A stretch of 64,000 bases of DNA. Source: Cyclaneusma minus (lineage: Eukaryota; Ascomycota; Leotiomycetes; Marthamycetales; Marthamycetaceae). Position 1 is the stretch's first letter; every line of letters starts with the position of its first letter. The notes below the pieces were generated by a model. That model ran no database searches. It was not told the DNA's origin and saw only the letters and a program-made list of their open reading frames with translations. The DNA lies in the NCBI GenBank assembly GCA_037179335.1, contig JAKZHN010000002.1, positions 1,736,001-1,800,000 on the forward strand, given 5' to 3'. A program made the position numbers and the translations under genes. Of this stretch, positions 46,708 through 58,783 are shown one piece after another.

Positions 46708-48252
46708 ATGGAGCGCAAGCTCGAGGAAGCCCATAATGGGGAAGCCCCAGCAAAATTACAGAGAACAAGTCCCGAGTGTACTGATGCATACTCCATCATC
46801 ACGACGGCGGCAGAGCCAAGCCTGGATCGAATACCCCCCGAGTTACAGAGCATGATATGTTCTTACCTCGATTCCACCACTCTCAAGAAAGTGAGATACG
46901 TATCCAGGAATATGATGGATTCTGCCGCTGAGAAGCAGTACGAGACCATATTCTTTACTCTGGAGCCACGCTATGTCCGCGCGCTTGCAGGAATCTCCAA
47001 AAACCCTAGGCTCGCACCCCATGTGAGGAAGATTGTTTACCACACCGATCTGATGGACATAAAATTTCAATGGGCGACCTGTCGCTTTACGGAAGATGCC
47101 ATAGGGTACATTAGGCGAGTGATGAAGTTCCAGACCAGCATGGTAGCAAAGGGCAATGATTGGAGACGCTTGCGATCGGCCATTGGGCGCTTGCCAAATT
47201 TGCGCAGCATACAAGCTATGGACACTGTCGAACTCGAAACGGCTTACAAAACGCCGATTCTCCTGGAAATGACGAGAAAGCTCCATTGCCAACCCGAGGA
47301 CCTGCCGTACTGAACCCCTGACCAATGGGTATTAGACAGTAGTCTACCGCCGATATCAACTCTGCCACTCAATGCCAGCAGGCTGCAGAGTCTTTCGCTG
47401 GGGCGAATACTGTTCGATGCCAACGATGGAAACTCAGAATAGTCTCTTTGCCGAACGGGTGGCGTGTCGGCTAGTGTGTCGCTGGCATTGTCGGGGCTTA
47501 AGGAGCTGACCATAAACCTGGGCCAGTTCAACCTGAATTACCGTGAATCAACAAGAATTGTTACGCCAGAGGCATCGCGCAGGATACATGATATAGTGGC
47601 ACTCTGTTCACGCTTGGAAATACTCACCATTCATGGCTTCGATACTGATGCGGCCAACTTGTTTGCGGGCTGCTGGGTCGACTTTTCAGACATGGTGGAC
47701 AATCTCCCTCAAACACCCCGATTGAAGCGCCTGACACTCACGACATGCACCATCAATCCGAACTCATTTGCATCCCTTATGCAACGGATCCCTAGTCTTC
47801 TCTCAATTCGTCTGGAAGAGTTTGGGTTCAAAATTTCCCAAGGCACGTATGATTGGGCTACAAACCTGGAATCGTGGGATCATGAACCGTGGGATGATCG
47901 CGAAACTACCATGGCATTTGTCAAGTTGGCGATGTACCGTCGGGACGTCTGGGTCGACACGCTGGAGCGGTTTCCAGAGATTATGCAGCAAAAGCAATTA
48001 GAAGTATCAGCGTTGTTCAGCAACATAGGGTTTGCCGTATGCGAGGACGACATAATGACGAAAATACGGTCGAATAGTGAGGATCGCGATAGACTCAAGG
48101 AAGCCTGGGTCGAGCGCCGGGACGAGTGGAAGGGACGCCTTGATCAATGGGTTTCTGCCAAGGGAAACGGAAGAGCGTGTGCGCCACCAGAGCCTGCTCT
48201 TGGCGGTGAGGATCTTCTTGAGATCGTGGAGACGTTTCTTGAATGGATTTAG
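46708..48252 (+). pseudogene. F-box protein paralogue broken by two in-frame stops
   Basis: Tandem copy of the gene at 43532. Similarity runs along its length: IPPELQSMICSYLDSTTLKK, HVRKIVYHTDL, NDWRRL, LPNLRSIQAMD, then SLCRTG, LKELTINL, LKRLTLTTCTI, YRRDVWVD and GRACAPPEPA. The reading frame is continuous over 515 codons except for TGA at 47311-47313 and TAG at 47440-47442. The TAG aligns with Trp in the intact paralogue (PWSLCRTG), which implies TGG to TAG. No frameshift is seen, and no GT-AG intron removing both stops keeps the frame. A truncated 201-residue F-box protein could still be made from the 5' part. Confidence 0.82.
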
Positions 48253-48571
48253 CACAGCATCCGAGCTATTATGGCCCCAGAGCCCTTGAGACGAATCATC
48301 GTCTCGTTTTCCATCTAGTGGACGTACTAGTTCAATGCTTGTTAACCTTTTACCGTTCCCCAAACGCATGAAATTGTTCGTGAACATATTGATGCTGAAG
48401 TTAAAGCTGACCTGTAGCCTCATTATAATGAGTTCAAACATTACGAATTTAGTAACCTTGATCGCAAGCTCCAGAAGATTCCGAGCCCCCGAAAGACGCC
48501 ACAATCAGCAATCCACTCCTAAACCTCTCACACCTCTCCTCACCACCCCCACCGAGACAGATACCTCACAA
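48253..48571. other. short intergenic region
   Basis: 3' flanks of the F-box pseudogene and of the convergent P450 gene. Nothing distinctive is seen. Confidence 0.5.
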
Positions 48572-50863
48572 TCAACACTCCGCAAACCTCTCACACCCCC
48601 TTCTCACCACCCTCACCGGCACCGAACCACTCCTCATCTGCAGCGTAATAATCGGCTCACTCGCATCAATCAGTCTCTGCGCCCTTTCCCTCGCCCTTTG
48701 ATAAACCTCTCTTTTCTTCCTTATTCCCTCTTCTCCCATCTCACTCCATTGCTGCACCATTTCATCGCTGGCAAAATCAGACACATCCAGCTCAACAGAG
48801 TATTGTGAGAAAATCACAGCAAGAACTGTGACTATCTCGATTTGCGCAAAGCGTTTTCCGGGACATCCGCGCGCACCGTCGGACCAGGGGATGAAGGAGC
48901 CGGGGGGTGGGCGGTAGAGAGTGCCGCGCTCGAAGGAGGCTAGTTCTTGCGCATCGAAGTAAGATGAGCCTGTTGGCTTCTTTTCTTCGGCATTTGCGTC
49001 TTTCGCCATGTGATCTGTCTCTTCGCCTTTGTCATTACCAATGTCGTTGTCCTTGTAAGGGTAGAATCTATGTTCTTTCCCCAGCCATCGTTCTGGCACA
49101 AAGTCATCCATGTCATTCGCCCACTTTTCCTCCCCATCCTCTCCCTCAACTTGCCACTTCCGATGCGGATACCACCGCGGATTTCGTGCCACACCCACGG
49201 CATTGATATGCACAAATAGCCCATCCGGAAACACTAACTCCCTCTCATTCCCCTCAAAATCCACCTCCGTCAATCTCTGCTCCCCTCTCAACGTCTTCGG
49301 AATATCGATAATCGAAGGCACCAATCGCAACTGTTCATTCATACAAGCCCCAACCATGCTATTATACAACAGCGGCATATCAGTACGATAATCCCACTCC
49401 GACGGCGGGCGAGACTGCAGTATGCTATCAATATCGGCTTGCAAATGGCGTTGCGAAGGTAAATTCATGGCGAGGAAGATTAGCGAGTAGAAGAGGCTGT
49501 TTGCTGAGGTTTCGTGGCCGGCGAAGCAGATGATGAAGGAGTTGGAGACGATTTCCGAGCGAGTTAGGCTGCTGTTGGTGTCTAATGTGGATTTAGCGAA
49601 GGACTCTAGTAGGTCGGCGGATCGGCTTGAAGATTGGTCGGAGCGGAGACGGGAGAGTTTGTCTTCGTAAAGCTCGTTGAAGTAGGCGCCTGTTTCGGTG
49701 TAGGCGAGGTAGGTTTCTTTGTGGATTTTTAGGGGCGAGTTTTCTGGGAGTCGATAAGTGATGGTTCCTATGAGTGAAGATGAAGGGGAGAGGCGGGGTT
49801 TGATTGTATGTGACTTACTTAGGACCCATTTCGGTGTGAGGACTTTGAGTAATATGTGGCGCAAGAGAGTCCCCAGGGCTTTCTTGAACTCCATGGTGTG
49901 CCCCTTTGCCAACTTCCCGGTATTTATGCCGTCCAACTCCACACTCTGGCTCTTGGAACCATTCCCAGTTTGTCCTGGCCATGTCTGAGGTGCTCCAAAT
50001 CCAACGCCGCATATCACATGCAAACTCAACATCTGAAGATCCGGCGCCGCATTCTTCACTCGCATCTCCACTTTCCTTTCGCCTGTCTTTCCTCCAGCCT
50101 GGATCGCATTTCCACCATATTTCCTCCCCCACAAGTCAAGTAAGCCTTCGGCCTGTCTTATACTTTCCCTGAACACCGCTTCATTGTTTTTCTCCGAGAA
50201 AGCCGGTGCAATCACTCTTCTATGCTTCCTCCATTCCGCATCTTCAGTCGTCGATATGCTCTTCCCGTAGAATCCAACAATCTCATACATCCACATCGGC
50301 TTGCGGAAAGCGCTCGGTAGAGATGTTATCTGGGAAATCAATGAAGGCGAGCATGTTGAGAGATACAACAGGTTGCTGGATACTGTCACGTATGTGTCGG
50401 ATTTTATGGCATCGCAAACGAGACGGCGATTGATCCAAGAGCTGTTGGGGTGGGAAACTCTGTGAGTGAAAAGGCACCATCAGGTTAGTCGGTGAGCTCG
50501 AGGGGGAGAGGGAGGATAATAGGAGCAGTCGAGCTTTCGACCTCGCGGAAAGATAGAATCAGACGAAAGAGAACTGCTTCATTTACTTTGTCCACAGCCA
50601 CTTCTCACTGCCAGGCAATCTGTGGATAAGTGGCATCCAAATCTTGAAGGTAGTCATCCACGCCCAACCAATCCTATTGATAGCTTTCGAGATCAGTCAG
50701 TTGCTGTGAGCCAAACCGAGCTGAGTGGCTTCATACGTGTGACGATGACTTCAACTCCCATCTTCCTCGCTGATGCAATATTGCGTCGATATCCCAACGA
50801 CACGTTAACGACATAATGAACAAGGAGAGCCAAGGAGGCTCCCCAAATGATAGTACCGAGCAT
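48572..50863 (-). CDS. cytochrome P450 monooxygenase
   Basis: Haem-thiolate monooxygenase of the ER membrane; substrate unknown. Exons are 50863-50737, 50683-50587, 50459-49819 and 49767-48572. The three introns (GTATGA...AAAG; GTAAAT...ACAG; GTAAGT...ATAG) give a closed frame of 686 residues. The N-terminus has a hydrophobic anchor (MLGTIIWGASLALLVHYVV). Signatures are the oxygen-binding helix AGHETS at 371-376, E-x-x-R at 433-436, PERW at about 513 and the haem loop IPWSDGARGCPGKRF with ligand Cys590. Trp stands in place of the usual loop Phe. It is 130-180 residues longer than typical P450s because of a Gly/Lys-rich insert before the mid-region and an acidic insert (KDNDIGNDKGEE...) before the haem loop. 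A TATATTTAG at about 50985 could be its TATA box. Confidence 0.9.
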
Positions 50864-51720
50864 CTTCCCACGATGAGAGATGCGAAGCTCAGCACCCACA
50901 CCAACGACGACGAATTAAGCTCAGTGTCTTACTCAGTCGCCGTACCTGATACTTCACAGGGATGAGCATCGATCAGACGAAGCTAAATATAGGTGGGTAC
51001 GAAACAAAACAACAAGCATTGAGGCTGGTGATACGAAAAAGCGAAGAAACACGAAACACGACAGAAGAAAAGGCCAACTTTTTGAAAATACATGTACTTG
51101 CGTGGACTGACGAAATCATGACACGGCAAGTGGAGATGGTTCGGTATTGATATCGTGTTAAGCTTTTTCTACTCTCCGATTCCGATTCGGGGTGTTTATC
51201 CGTGCGTGGCGTTGTCTGTGCGCGAGACCCACGGACGTGCGCGTTTTGGAGAGCGGAGGACACGTGAATTGTGGGGCATGACGCGGATGCGGGAAGTTCG
51301 AGAGTCGCGACTTCAATGGCTTCTGAAGTCCTTCAACTCCTTGCACTTGCGTCAGTCAAATTGCGCAACGGATGCTGGGACTCTTCCTGCGAAAGACCGA
51401 GCTTTCAGCTTTGTGTGTCGAATTTTCGAGATTGCGCCAGAGCAATCTGAAACCCAATGCTAGAGAAAGTCGACGACAGCACACGACGCGCCCAGCGGCA
51501 ACGACGAGGCTACCGAGGTTGCTAAGCGATGACCAGGAGCTCAGTCAGAGTCTGAGAAATGATACGAGGCTTGCTTGAGACGCATAAAGCTGCGATCCAT
51601 CAAATACAAGAACTCGATATTGTCGGTTCCGGTGAAAGCGTCGTTGACATTCTGTGATCCCTCAGAAGGTCACACAGCTCTACAGTTTCTTGCTTTCTTC
51701 ATCCTATCTTGGGACCGCCT
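50864..51720. other. P450 promoter region and left edge of the array
   Basis: No gene seen. A CACGTG occurs at 51261-51266. Frames are under 105 codons. Confidence 0.45.
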
Positions 51721-51833
51721 TTTATACCCGCAGCATTGCTAGTTCCAATCCGAAGTCGGAAGAGTTACTCGAGTGTCAACACCAGTCACGGGATCATACT
51801 CGAAGCTGCCAGATCCCCGATTCTTAGTATAAA
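51721..51833. promoter_or_regulatory. array module 1, bidirectional TATA pair
   Basis: TTTATA at 51721-51726 (minus-strand TATA) and TATAAA at 51828-51833 (plus). CAGTCACGGG lies between them. Confidence 0.45.
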
Positions 51834-52259
51834 GTCCTCGAATATTCCACAACATCGTCTTCTTCAAGAACCACAAAAAACATTCGAACTTCTCACTTGC
51901 TTGGGGGATTACGACGAGCTGGAACCAGCCTCAGTCTGTACAAAGTCTGCAAACTTGCAGTGGCCGAAAAGAGAACTGATGCGACTCGAAGTTCTTCAGG
52001 TCAAAACCGACCTGCAGTCGAGCGCATGGCAATCACCAAGGCTTTTGACAGCAGAGATCTCAGACAATAACGAAAGGCTGGCATTCTCCCTTTCCCAGCC
52101 TTCGTGCTGAAGTGTTGGCTACCGGATCTACTCACAGCCATGCCTTGTTGAGCCAGAAAGCTCAATCTCTGGTGCAAAGGCGCAACGCCACCACGCCATC
52201 CTGGGCACTGTTCAGATATTCATCTGTTGAGGTCTCGATCTCTTCAAACTTCAGGCGCT

Positions 52260-52369
52260 TTTATAGAAGTCAGAAGGAGTAAGTTGCGAGTAGAAAATAA
52301 TGAAAGCAGTCACTTGATTCGGCTGAGCTGTTTGCTTACTCACAGGCATTGCACGAGCTGGTATAAATA
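52260..52369. promoter_or_regulatory. array module 2, bidirectional TATA pair
   Basis: TTTATA at 52260-52265 (minus) and TATAAATA at 52362-52369 (plus). CAGTCACTTG lies between them. Confidence 0.45.
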
Positions 52370-52611
52370 TCCCCTCGTCCTTGACAGTTTGCCTTTCATG
52401 AGAATACGAAGATACGGAGAACATGAATGGGATTGCGGCCCATGAGGAGAACTTGAGTGGCCTGCGATTTGCTATGGCTTTGGACCGTACAAGGAAGCGA
52501 AGACCACAGATCAGTTGGGCAGAAAATGCCGGCACCATCTAAGTGTCGCAGAATGACGGTATTCGGTCGACAGCACGCAGTCTCTTTGACGGTAGATACG
52601 CTAGTCAGTAG

Positions 52612-52618
52612 TATAAAA
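52612..52618 (+). promoter_or_regulatory. array module 3, single plus-strand TATA
   Basis: TATAAAA at 52612-52618. No partner TATA on the other strand was found nearby, so this is a weak member. Confidence 0.3.
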
Positions 52619-52812
52619 CAAAATTGCGAAGCCAGCTTCCAGCTTGCGCGATGTGGTTCATTCTCACCCTAGTAGGATCTGAAGGCTTGTGGAGAATTCT
52701 GTAAAGACGAAGAATTTGGAATGATAGAAATTGTCAATCGAGGTGCGCTCAACCATGGGCCGGTGACCTGAGTGAAGAAACTTTGAGATTGTAGGAGTGG
52801 CGCTCGTGGAGA

Positions 52813-52923
52813 TATTTATAGATTCTCAGGTTAGGCAGGAAGGGTCTGCAGGCTGCCGATGACGCAGTAAAGTGCGTACTAGTGGCCTCCCACTCTGTCG
52901 CAACTCCACTTGTCAGTATAAAA
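52813..52923. promoter_or_regulatory. array module 4, bidirectional TATA pair
   Basis: TATTTATA at 52813-52820 (minus) and TATAAAA at 52917-52923 (plus), about 97 bases apart. No CACGTG is seen between them. Confidence 0.45.
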
Positions 52924-53400
52924 ACAGAGCTCGACACAAGGTTCTTTCTTTCTGTAGGAAAGTGATGTCGCCGATGAAGTAGACGATGGCTTGCACGCAG
53001 CCTGGTTCTGGTTCTTGAAGAGAACACAGAAGGCAATGCCGTGAACATCTCGCAAGCAAGCACGGGCGAGGTGGAATTCTGTCAGTCAGGTGAGCGGAGT
53101 TTGTCTCAAATATTCACTATCGAATATGGTATGAAGGTCTAAAGCAAATGGCAACTACGACAGCACCAGAGCCTGAAGACAGTAAGTAACACCAACTTAG
53201 CTACAGGCAACCTTCGGAATCAAGACGTGTCCAAAGTCCAGTTCAGTTCTTCACATCTTCATATCCCCAACGTGCTCCCCGAGAGAAACGAGGCACACAA
53301 CTTTTAGCTTGGATCTAAGAAGGTGTAAGATCCCAATTACCATTCGAATCGCCTCCCTGCTTTGGCAAGATGGTTTGGCAAGGTTTAAACTGTCCAGCAA

Positions 53401-53558
53401 TTTATAGCGAGGAAGCTTGGGCCTATGCGAGAGACGTGAGTGAAGCTCAAAGGGCAAGGCAGTTCAGGACAAGTTAGCCGAATGCACCGAATGTTAAGGT
53501 CACGAGGGTCTCGATGTCTCATGCAGTTGGCCGACCTCGCTTGGTCGAGATATAAATA
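53401..53558. promoter_or_regulatory. array module 5, bidirectional TATA pair
   Basis: TTTATA at 53401-53406 (minus) and TATAAATA at 53551-53558 (plus). GAGACGTGAG, a one-base variant of the E-box, lies between. Confidence 0.4.
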
Positions 53559-54117
53559 GTGACCCGACTTCCTCTTTCCAGCCTTTCCTTTCCCCATCAA
53601 TCGTGCACCTGCAAAGCTTCCTCATTTCGCTCCCCTCTATCAAGCAATCGCTAATGAAAGCTCGCTACTCATGATCACAGCTTTCCCTGGCCTCGCCTCA
53701 GGCCTTACTGCGGGTTTCAAGATCGCGCTTCCGTGATCCACTCAACCAAGAGAGACAAAAGAGAACTTGTGTCGACAGCAACCTTTTTTTGCAACGATAG
53801 ATCCGGAAATCTGGGGATGGGTGCTTCTTGAATGCTCCAAAGGTGTAGTAGTCCGAACACCAGATTCAGGTCTTCCAGTCTTTCGTCTAAGCAGAAAAGC
53901 TAAAAACAGACGCAGTATGACCTTTCGAGGTAGGGTTACTGTATCGTGTTTTCAAGTCTTGTCTTCCAGGAATACAAAACAGGTGGCTTTTGTAGTAGTA
54001 GTGCCATCTGCCAGGAGCAGCTGCTCAAAGCAAAGTGATTCACTTCAGAAGACCAGGGACACCACCGGCTAAGCAAGACTACCACGTCACTCGCTCCTTT
54101 ACTCGAACTTCCAAGAT

Positions 54118-54174
54118 CACGTGTATCCCTTGGCCGTACCCGCATGGTAAATCTTATCTTCAGAAATGTATAAA
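54118..54174 (+). promoter_or_regulatory. array module 6, CACGTG plus TATA
   Basis: CACGTG at 54118-54123 and TATAAA at 54169-54174. A minus-strand TATA is not clear. Confidence 0.4.
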
Positions 54175-54651
54175 GATAGTGCGAATAGCCTCATTGGGTG
54201 GTAAAGATTAAGGTAGTCCTAGGAAAGGTGAACGGGAAATCTGAGAGCACGCTCCAATCTATGGGGTCCGAATGGACACTTCTCTCCTCTAGGTACGAAA
54301 TACCATCTACGAAAAAGAAAGCTCGGCTTCACTCAACCAGTATTGACTCAAAACCTCAGATTTGAGTTGCAGGAATCCGTCTTGGGTTCGTATGCCTGTT
54401 GTCGGTTGGGTCCTTCCACCACCACTTTCGCAACCTGCCGCCATTCACCAACCCGCTCGCCACTTTCGGGACATATCATCTGCCCGCTCCTAAGACTTTC
54501 AGCATACTTTGAAAAAACCCCGTTGCAAAAATATCCCGAGCTTCTGATCCTGAGGAACAGCTGAGCCCGTTCATATCAGAGTTCCAGCTTGGTAGTTGAA
54601 TCCAGTTATATTGACAATTGTTGCTCTTCTAATATCGGGTGATAGAAGCCA

Positions 54652-54795
54652 TATTTATATCTTAGCTGGGCATCACGACGACGAGAAAGACACGAACCTG
54701 GTGAAGCAAAGCCAAACACAAGAGCTGCGGAGTTCAGTCAGCTGACCAACCGAGCAGTATTCCAAACGGCAATTGAAATTCGAAGTCTTATAAAA
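54652..54795. promoter_or_regulatory. array module 7, bidirectional TATA pair
   Basis: TATTTATA at 54652-54659 (minus) and TATAAAA at 54789-54795 (plus). CAGTCAGCTG lies between. Confidence 0.45.
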
Positions 54796-55237
54796 AGATT
54801 CACAATCTCCCCAACTTTCAAAGCAATCTCTCCGCTAAAGGGAGAGATGGGTGAGTAGCCCCATCAATGCCTGAACCTCTTCTCAATCGTCTTGCCTTCT
54901 TGACTTCTACATCATGCATCAAACGTGCCACAGATCACTCTTCTCAGGCCGTCTAGCACCTCAGCTTGTTACCCATCGCCGTTTGTCAAACCTGCCGTCA
55001 TTTACAAACTTATCGTAATTCCACCGCTCCGTCCCCGATCCATTAACAACCTTGTCTACCTCACGCCAGTCTTCCAACCCAGCCCCTCCAGCTTTTCACA
55101 AGCAGGAAGCTGCCACTCACTGTGCAAGGAAATGGCCAAACTTATCGGCATTTCTTATGTTGGCTCGCGAGTTAGGGTCATGTTTGAAGGTGTATGCTGC
55201 CCGGTTCCTGATCTTTCAGAACCGTGACTCAGGGGCA

Positions 55238-55354
55238 TATTTATACCCTAGTCAAAAGAACTAAGACACTATAATGGGACGCTCCACAATTCATCGTCAC
55301 GTACGACGATGAATCTCACTGGAAACCGCATCTCGAGCCCCAGAAGCTATAAAA
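55238..55354. promoter_or_regulatory. array module 8, bidirectional TATA pair
   Basis: TATTTATA at 55238-55245 (minus) and TATAAAA at 55348-55354 (plus), with GTCACGTACG at about 55296 between. On the minus strand CTGAAAGATCAGG follows the TATA box. Confidence 0.5.
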
Positions 55355-55807
55355 AGAGTCAGGTTCCTGCCAATCTCCAGTAGGTTTCCACCCGTGTTCC
55401 GACAAGATGATGTTCCGGCCTCCAAAAAAATCTTTAGCTGGCCATAGGGAATACCACTAACGTTTTCCTCGACTTACGCGTCGTTAGAGACATCCCGCAC
55501 GCCACAACTTGGAAAATTCCAGGATATCCGCCGGTAACTCTTCACTCTGCCGCCGTTTTGCAAGCCTACTTCCATCACCATCGTCGCCACCATCCGATTG
55601 ATCTATCCCGCTTCCCCTTAACAAGTTTCGAAATACAACTTCCTACAATCCTTTTGACTCTCAGAATATCTGGTCTTCCCCAGCTCAACGAGCTCTTATG
55701 GATATTGGATTTGAATGTCCTGCTAGGTTGAAAGTTGGAAATCGCATTTTCCGGGGCCAACTCATTTCCGAAGTCCTGATCTTCGGAAGCCTTGGGGCTG
55801 GAGGAGA

Positions 55808-55937
55808 TATTTATAGCTTGGCCAAGAATTTCGAAGCACGGAAAACAAGTCATGTCTTTACTGGCGGTCACGTGCACCACAGAGATCCATTTCCTTATCG
55901 CACCAAGCCGCAGCTTGAGCATCAGATGCCTATAAAA
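55808..55937. promoter_or_regulatory. array module 9, bidirectional TATA pair with CACGTG
   Basis: The clearest symmetrical module: TATTTATA at 55808-55815 (minus), CACGTG at 55869-55874, TATAAAA at 55931-55937 (plus). The E-box is almost equidistant (53 and 56 bases). CCGAAGATCAGG follows on the minus side. Confidence 0.6.
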
Positions 55938-56339
55938 GGTTTGAGCGCTTGTCTAGGTTTTTGCGTAAGCTTCGAACATCCAGCGCGAGATTTATCGACA
56001 CTTTGTCCTTAGCAATGCCAAGACAATGGTATTGATACTGGCTCTAGGCATGCATGCTGCTCGGTGTATACGCATTGTACCAAAAATGGCCTCCTTGTTT
56101 TACAATGCTGTCGCCAAGTGGCTTTTCCTGTCACCGTATCTGGAGCCCTGCCGTGGATCCCAAAAATTACCAAGTTCTGCCCTGTCGAATCTCGAGCTCA
56201 AATTCTTGAAAGTCTGGGACCAGGAGAGCAGATATTCTTCCTGTTCAAAGAGAGTAGAACTTAGTGTCAACCGCTAATTTGCAGTGATTCGGACGTCGTC
56301 CCTACCCGAATCTCAGAAACTTCTTGGGAGGAGTGAAAA

Positions 56340-56501
56340 TTTATACCCTGTTCGAGAGGATACAAAAGCGAAGCACATAATATCACGCGCGTTGTACTAG
56401 TGATCCGAGTCAGATGCAAAGTCACGTGCTATTAATCGAGTAGGCATTTCAGAATCCAAACACCATGCGCAGCTTAAGCTTTGAAGAGTGAGGTATAAAT
56501 A
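56340..56501. promoter_or_regulatory. array module 10, bidirectional TATA pair with CACGTG
   Basis: TTTATA at 56340-56345 (minus), GTCACGTG ending at 56428, TATAAATA at 56494-56501 (plus). Confidence 0.55.
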
Positions 56502-56917
56502 GGGGTGGAGTATCCCGATCTAGTGGTTAAGCTTTGGGCAAATGATGGAACTTTCACAGGATATCCAGATATCCTGTGAAAAAGACTTTGCGCGTAATCG
56601 TTTTGCTCAATTCACGTTTTCGAATCGTATGATGCGAAGGAAAAATCAGACTCAAAAAGACTGTCATCAGGGCCTCCTGCATACTACTATCTCCTGGGTG
56701 TGCTGTCGTCTCCAGAACTCTTCACCATTCAACCTTGTCGACCCTTGAGGTCTAAAATTGATGATTCCGCAACGTCTTGTTTAGAAATTAAAAAGTCAAG
56801 TTCATCTTTCAGAACCAGGACAAATGTGCTCAGTCTAGGTTTGTCAAACCTTTCACTTCCTCTCGTTAGCTTGTTGAAATATTCCTCACCTTTGAGGGCT
56901 CAGACCAGAAGACCCTC

Positions 56918-56971
56918 TTTATACTCTAGTTCAGAGAATTAAGCATGGTCACGTGGGATGTAAGACACGTG
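56918..56971 (-). promoter_or_regulatory. array module 11, TATA with two CACGTG
   Basis: TTTATA at 56918-56923 (minus) and CACGTG at 56950-56955 and 56966-56971. No plus-strand TATA partner is evident. Confidence 0.45.
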
Positions 56972-57523
56972 CTTGCCGAATGTAATATCTTTCTACGGAG
57001 GGTTGAGCTTGGCACATGAACCACTAGGTAATTCCGTCCCTCTTTTCAGCTGGCAGCTTGCCTTTTCACCCTTCAGAATCGCATGAAAAGTCCCAGAATC
57101 TCTCCAGTTTGCAAGCAAGCATTGTCAGGTCCAGGAATTCATGAAAATTTCGACATTTCGTCGACGTATGGTTTCTTTCCAAAGAAATCCCGCCTACAAA
57201 GCTGGTACTTTCAATCATGTCAATAGGCAAGGATGGAGCCGCTTGTCTACCATTACCTGCAACTGCTGCCGTCATTCACCTAGCCCATTGCCGTGAAACC
57301 TGGACTTATTTCTCCACAATTAAAAATTCCTTAAACAGACGCTTTTCTTCAGCATTCCAAGCATCCTTATTCCTTACCAACTATCCTTACCCACTTTTGC
57401 AGGTTTTGAAAAAGTTGAACCTGGCTTCGACTTCTCAGCGTTTTGCAATCATCCTCGACAAAGAGTGGTTCGCCTTTCGTGAAGGGATGTCCCTGATCTT
57501 TCAGGACTTGAATCATGAGGAGA

Positions 57524-57531
57524 TATTTATA
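57524..57531 (-). promoter_or_regulatory. array module 12, single TATA
   Basis: TATTTATA on the plus strand; CCTGAAAGATCAGGG follows on the minus strand. The usual E-box position is not occupied; ACGTG occurs only near 57743, so about 150 bases may have been inserted. Confidence 0.45.
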
Positions 57532-58066
57532 CACGAGGAAGGGGCTCCAAGAGTTGGAGAGGATGAGGCCTGGCCGCGATCCTGTTGAGGGACGTAGGTG
57601 CTTGTATTGGGAAAAGGGCTGCTGATATAGCAGTGAGAGACGCTAGCCTTAGCGCAGGGACTAGTGCTGTAGCCTGAGGCTCCAACACCCCCTTCAGGAC
57701 TAGGCCTGAAGCGTCCATACTAGGCGCAATAGATCCCTACTACGTGAAACCACACGGACGCGAGACGAAAACAAATCCATGACTGTGGACCCATGGGACC
57801 ATTTTTCTACCGCCGCTTCTTACAGCCGCTACCACCCACCCATACTATCGTCATCAAATCTATCTATCATTTCTTCCGACTCAAAATTCCCTCAGAAGTA
57901 CCCTCTCCCTAGCATTCCAAGCATCTCGGATAAACCTTCAACGCCCCACCGCCCTTCCAAATTTCAGAAGAATTAGAAGGATAGAACCTAGCTCTGACCT
58001 ATCAACAAACATGGGATCAAAACGACCATTGACTTTTTTTTTTCGAAATCATGTAGCAAAGTGAGG

Positions 58067-58074
58067 TATTTATA
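58067..58074 (-). promoter_or_regulatory. array module 13, single TATA
   Basis: TATTTATA on the plus strand, with a T-rich run just downstream on the minus strand reading as A10. No CACGTG seen. Confidence 0.35.
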
Positions 58075-58339
58075 TCTGGGGAGGGAAGAGGCAGCAGAGT
58101 CAGAAGAGAAAAGAAGGCTTCGCCGTGCTATAAGTGACACCACCTCGAGGCGTAATCATAGTGATCATCTCAAATTTGTTAATTCGTTCCGAACACCAAT
58201 AGCCAAAATGCCCTTGCCAAGTTTTCGGGAAGTGATTGAACCTACAGGTATGATTGACCTGTTGACGAGATGCGTTCAATAACAAGTCAGGCGCATTGAC
58301 TTTGTGTTCCGACCTTCAGAACCATGGAGCATGAAGTCC

Positions 58340-58387
58340 TATTTATACCTGAGGGAGGAGACCCAAGAGCTGGCTGCGGCACACGTG
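58340..58387 (-). promoter_or_regulatory. array module 14, TATA with CACGTG
   Basis: CACGTG at 58382-58387, then (minus direction) GGTATAAATAGG at the TATTTATA of 58340-58347, then CATGCTCCA. First of the five regular head-to-tail units. Confidence 0.55.
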
Positions 58388-58721
58388 ACCCCGCGGGAAG
58401 AATGAGGGGAAAGCAGGTCTGGAAATTGTAGGAACACCCAATCTACCCAGTCTACCCTCACACCCGAAACCTAACGTCATCCACCCATCAGGTCGCCGTT
58501 GAACTAACCAGACGTCGCCTCACGCTCGAAAGTCCCTTAGGCAAAGCATTTCAGTCCGCAACAGCTTATGCATCTCTTTCAGATATCCATACCCGAATTT
58601 TCAGTCATTTCTTAACAGATGCTGAACTCTTTTCAACATTCTGCACCGGGCAGTGGTACGGTATAGGATCATGGGATGTATTTCTGTTTCTGATCTTCCA
58701 AAAGCCTGGAGCATGGGGCTC

Positions 58722-58783
58722 TATTTATACCTTGGGAGGAGCCCCAGACGCAGAGAAAGTGAGACCTCAGCACGGCACACGTG
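58722..58783 (-). promoter_or_regulatory. array module 15, TATA with CACGTG
   Basis: CACGTG at 58778-58783 and TATTTATA at 58722-58729; downstream CATGCTCCAGGCTTTTGGAA is shared with module 16. 382 bases from module 14. Confidence 0.6.
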
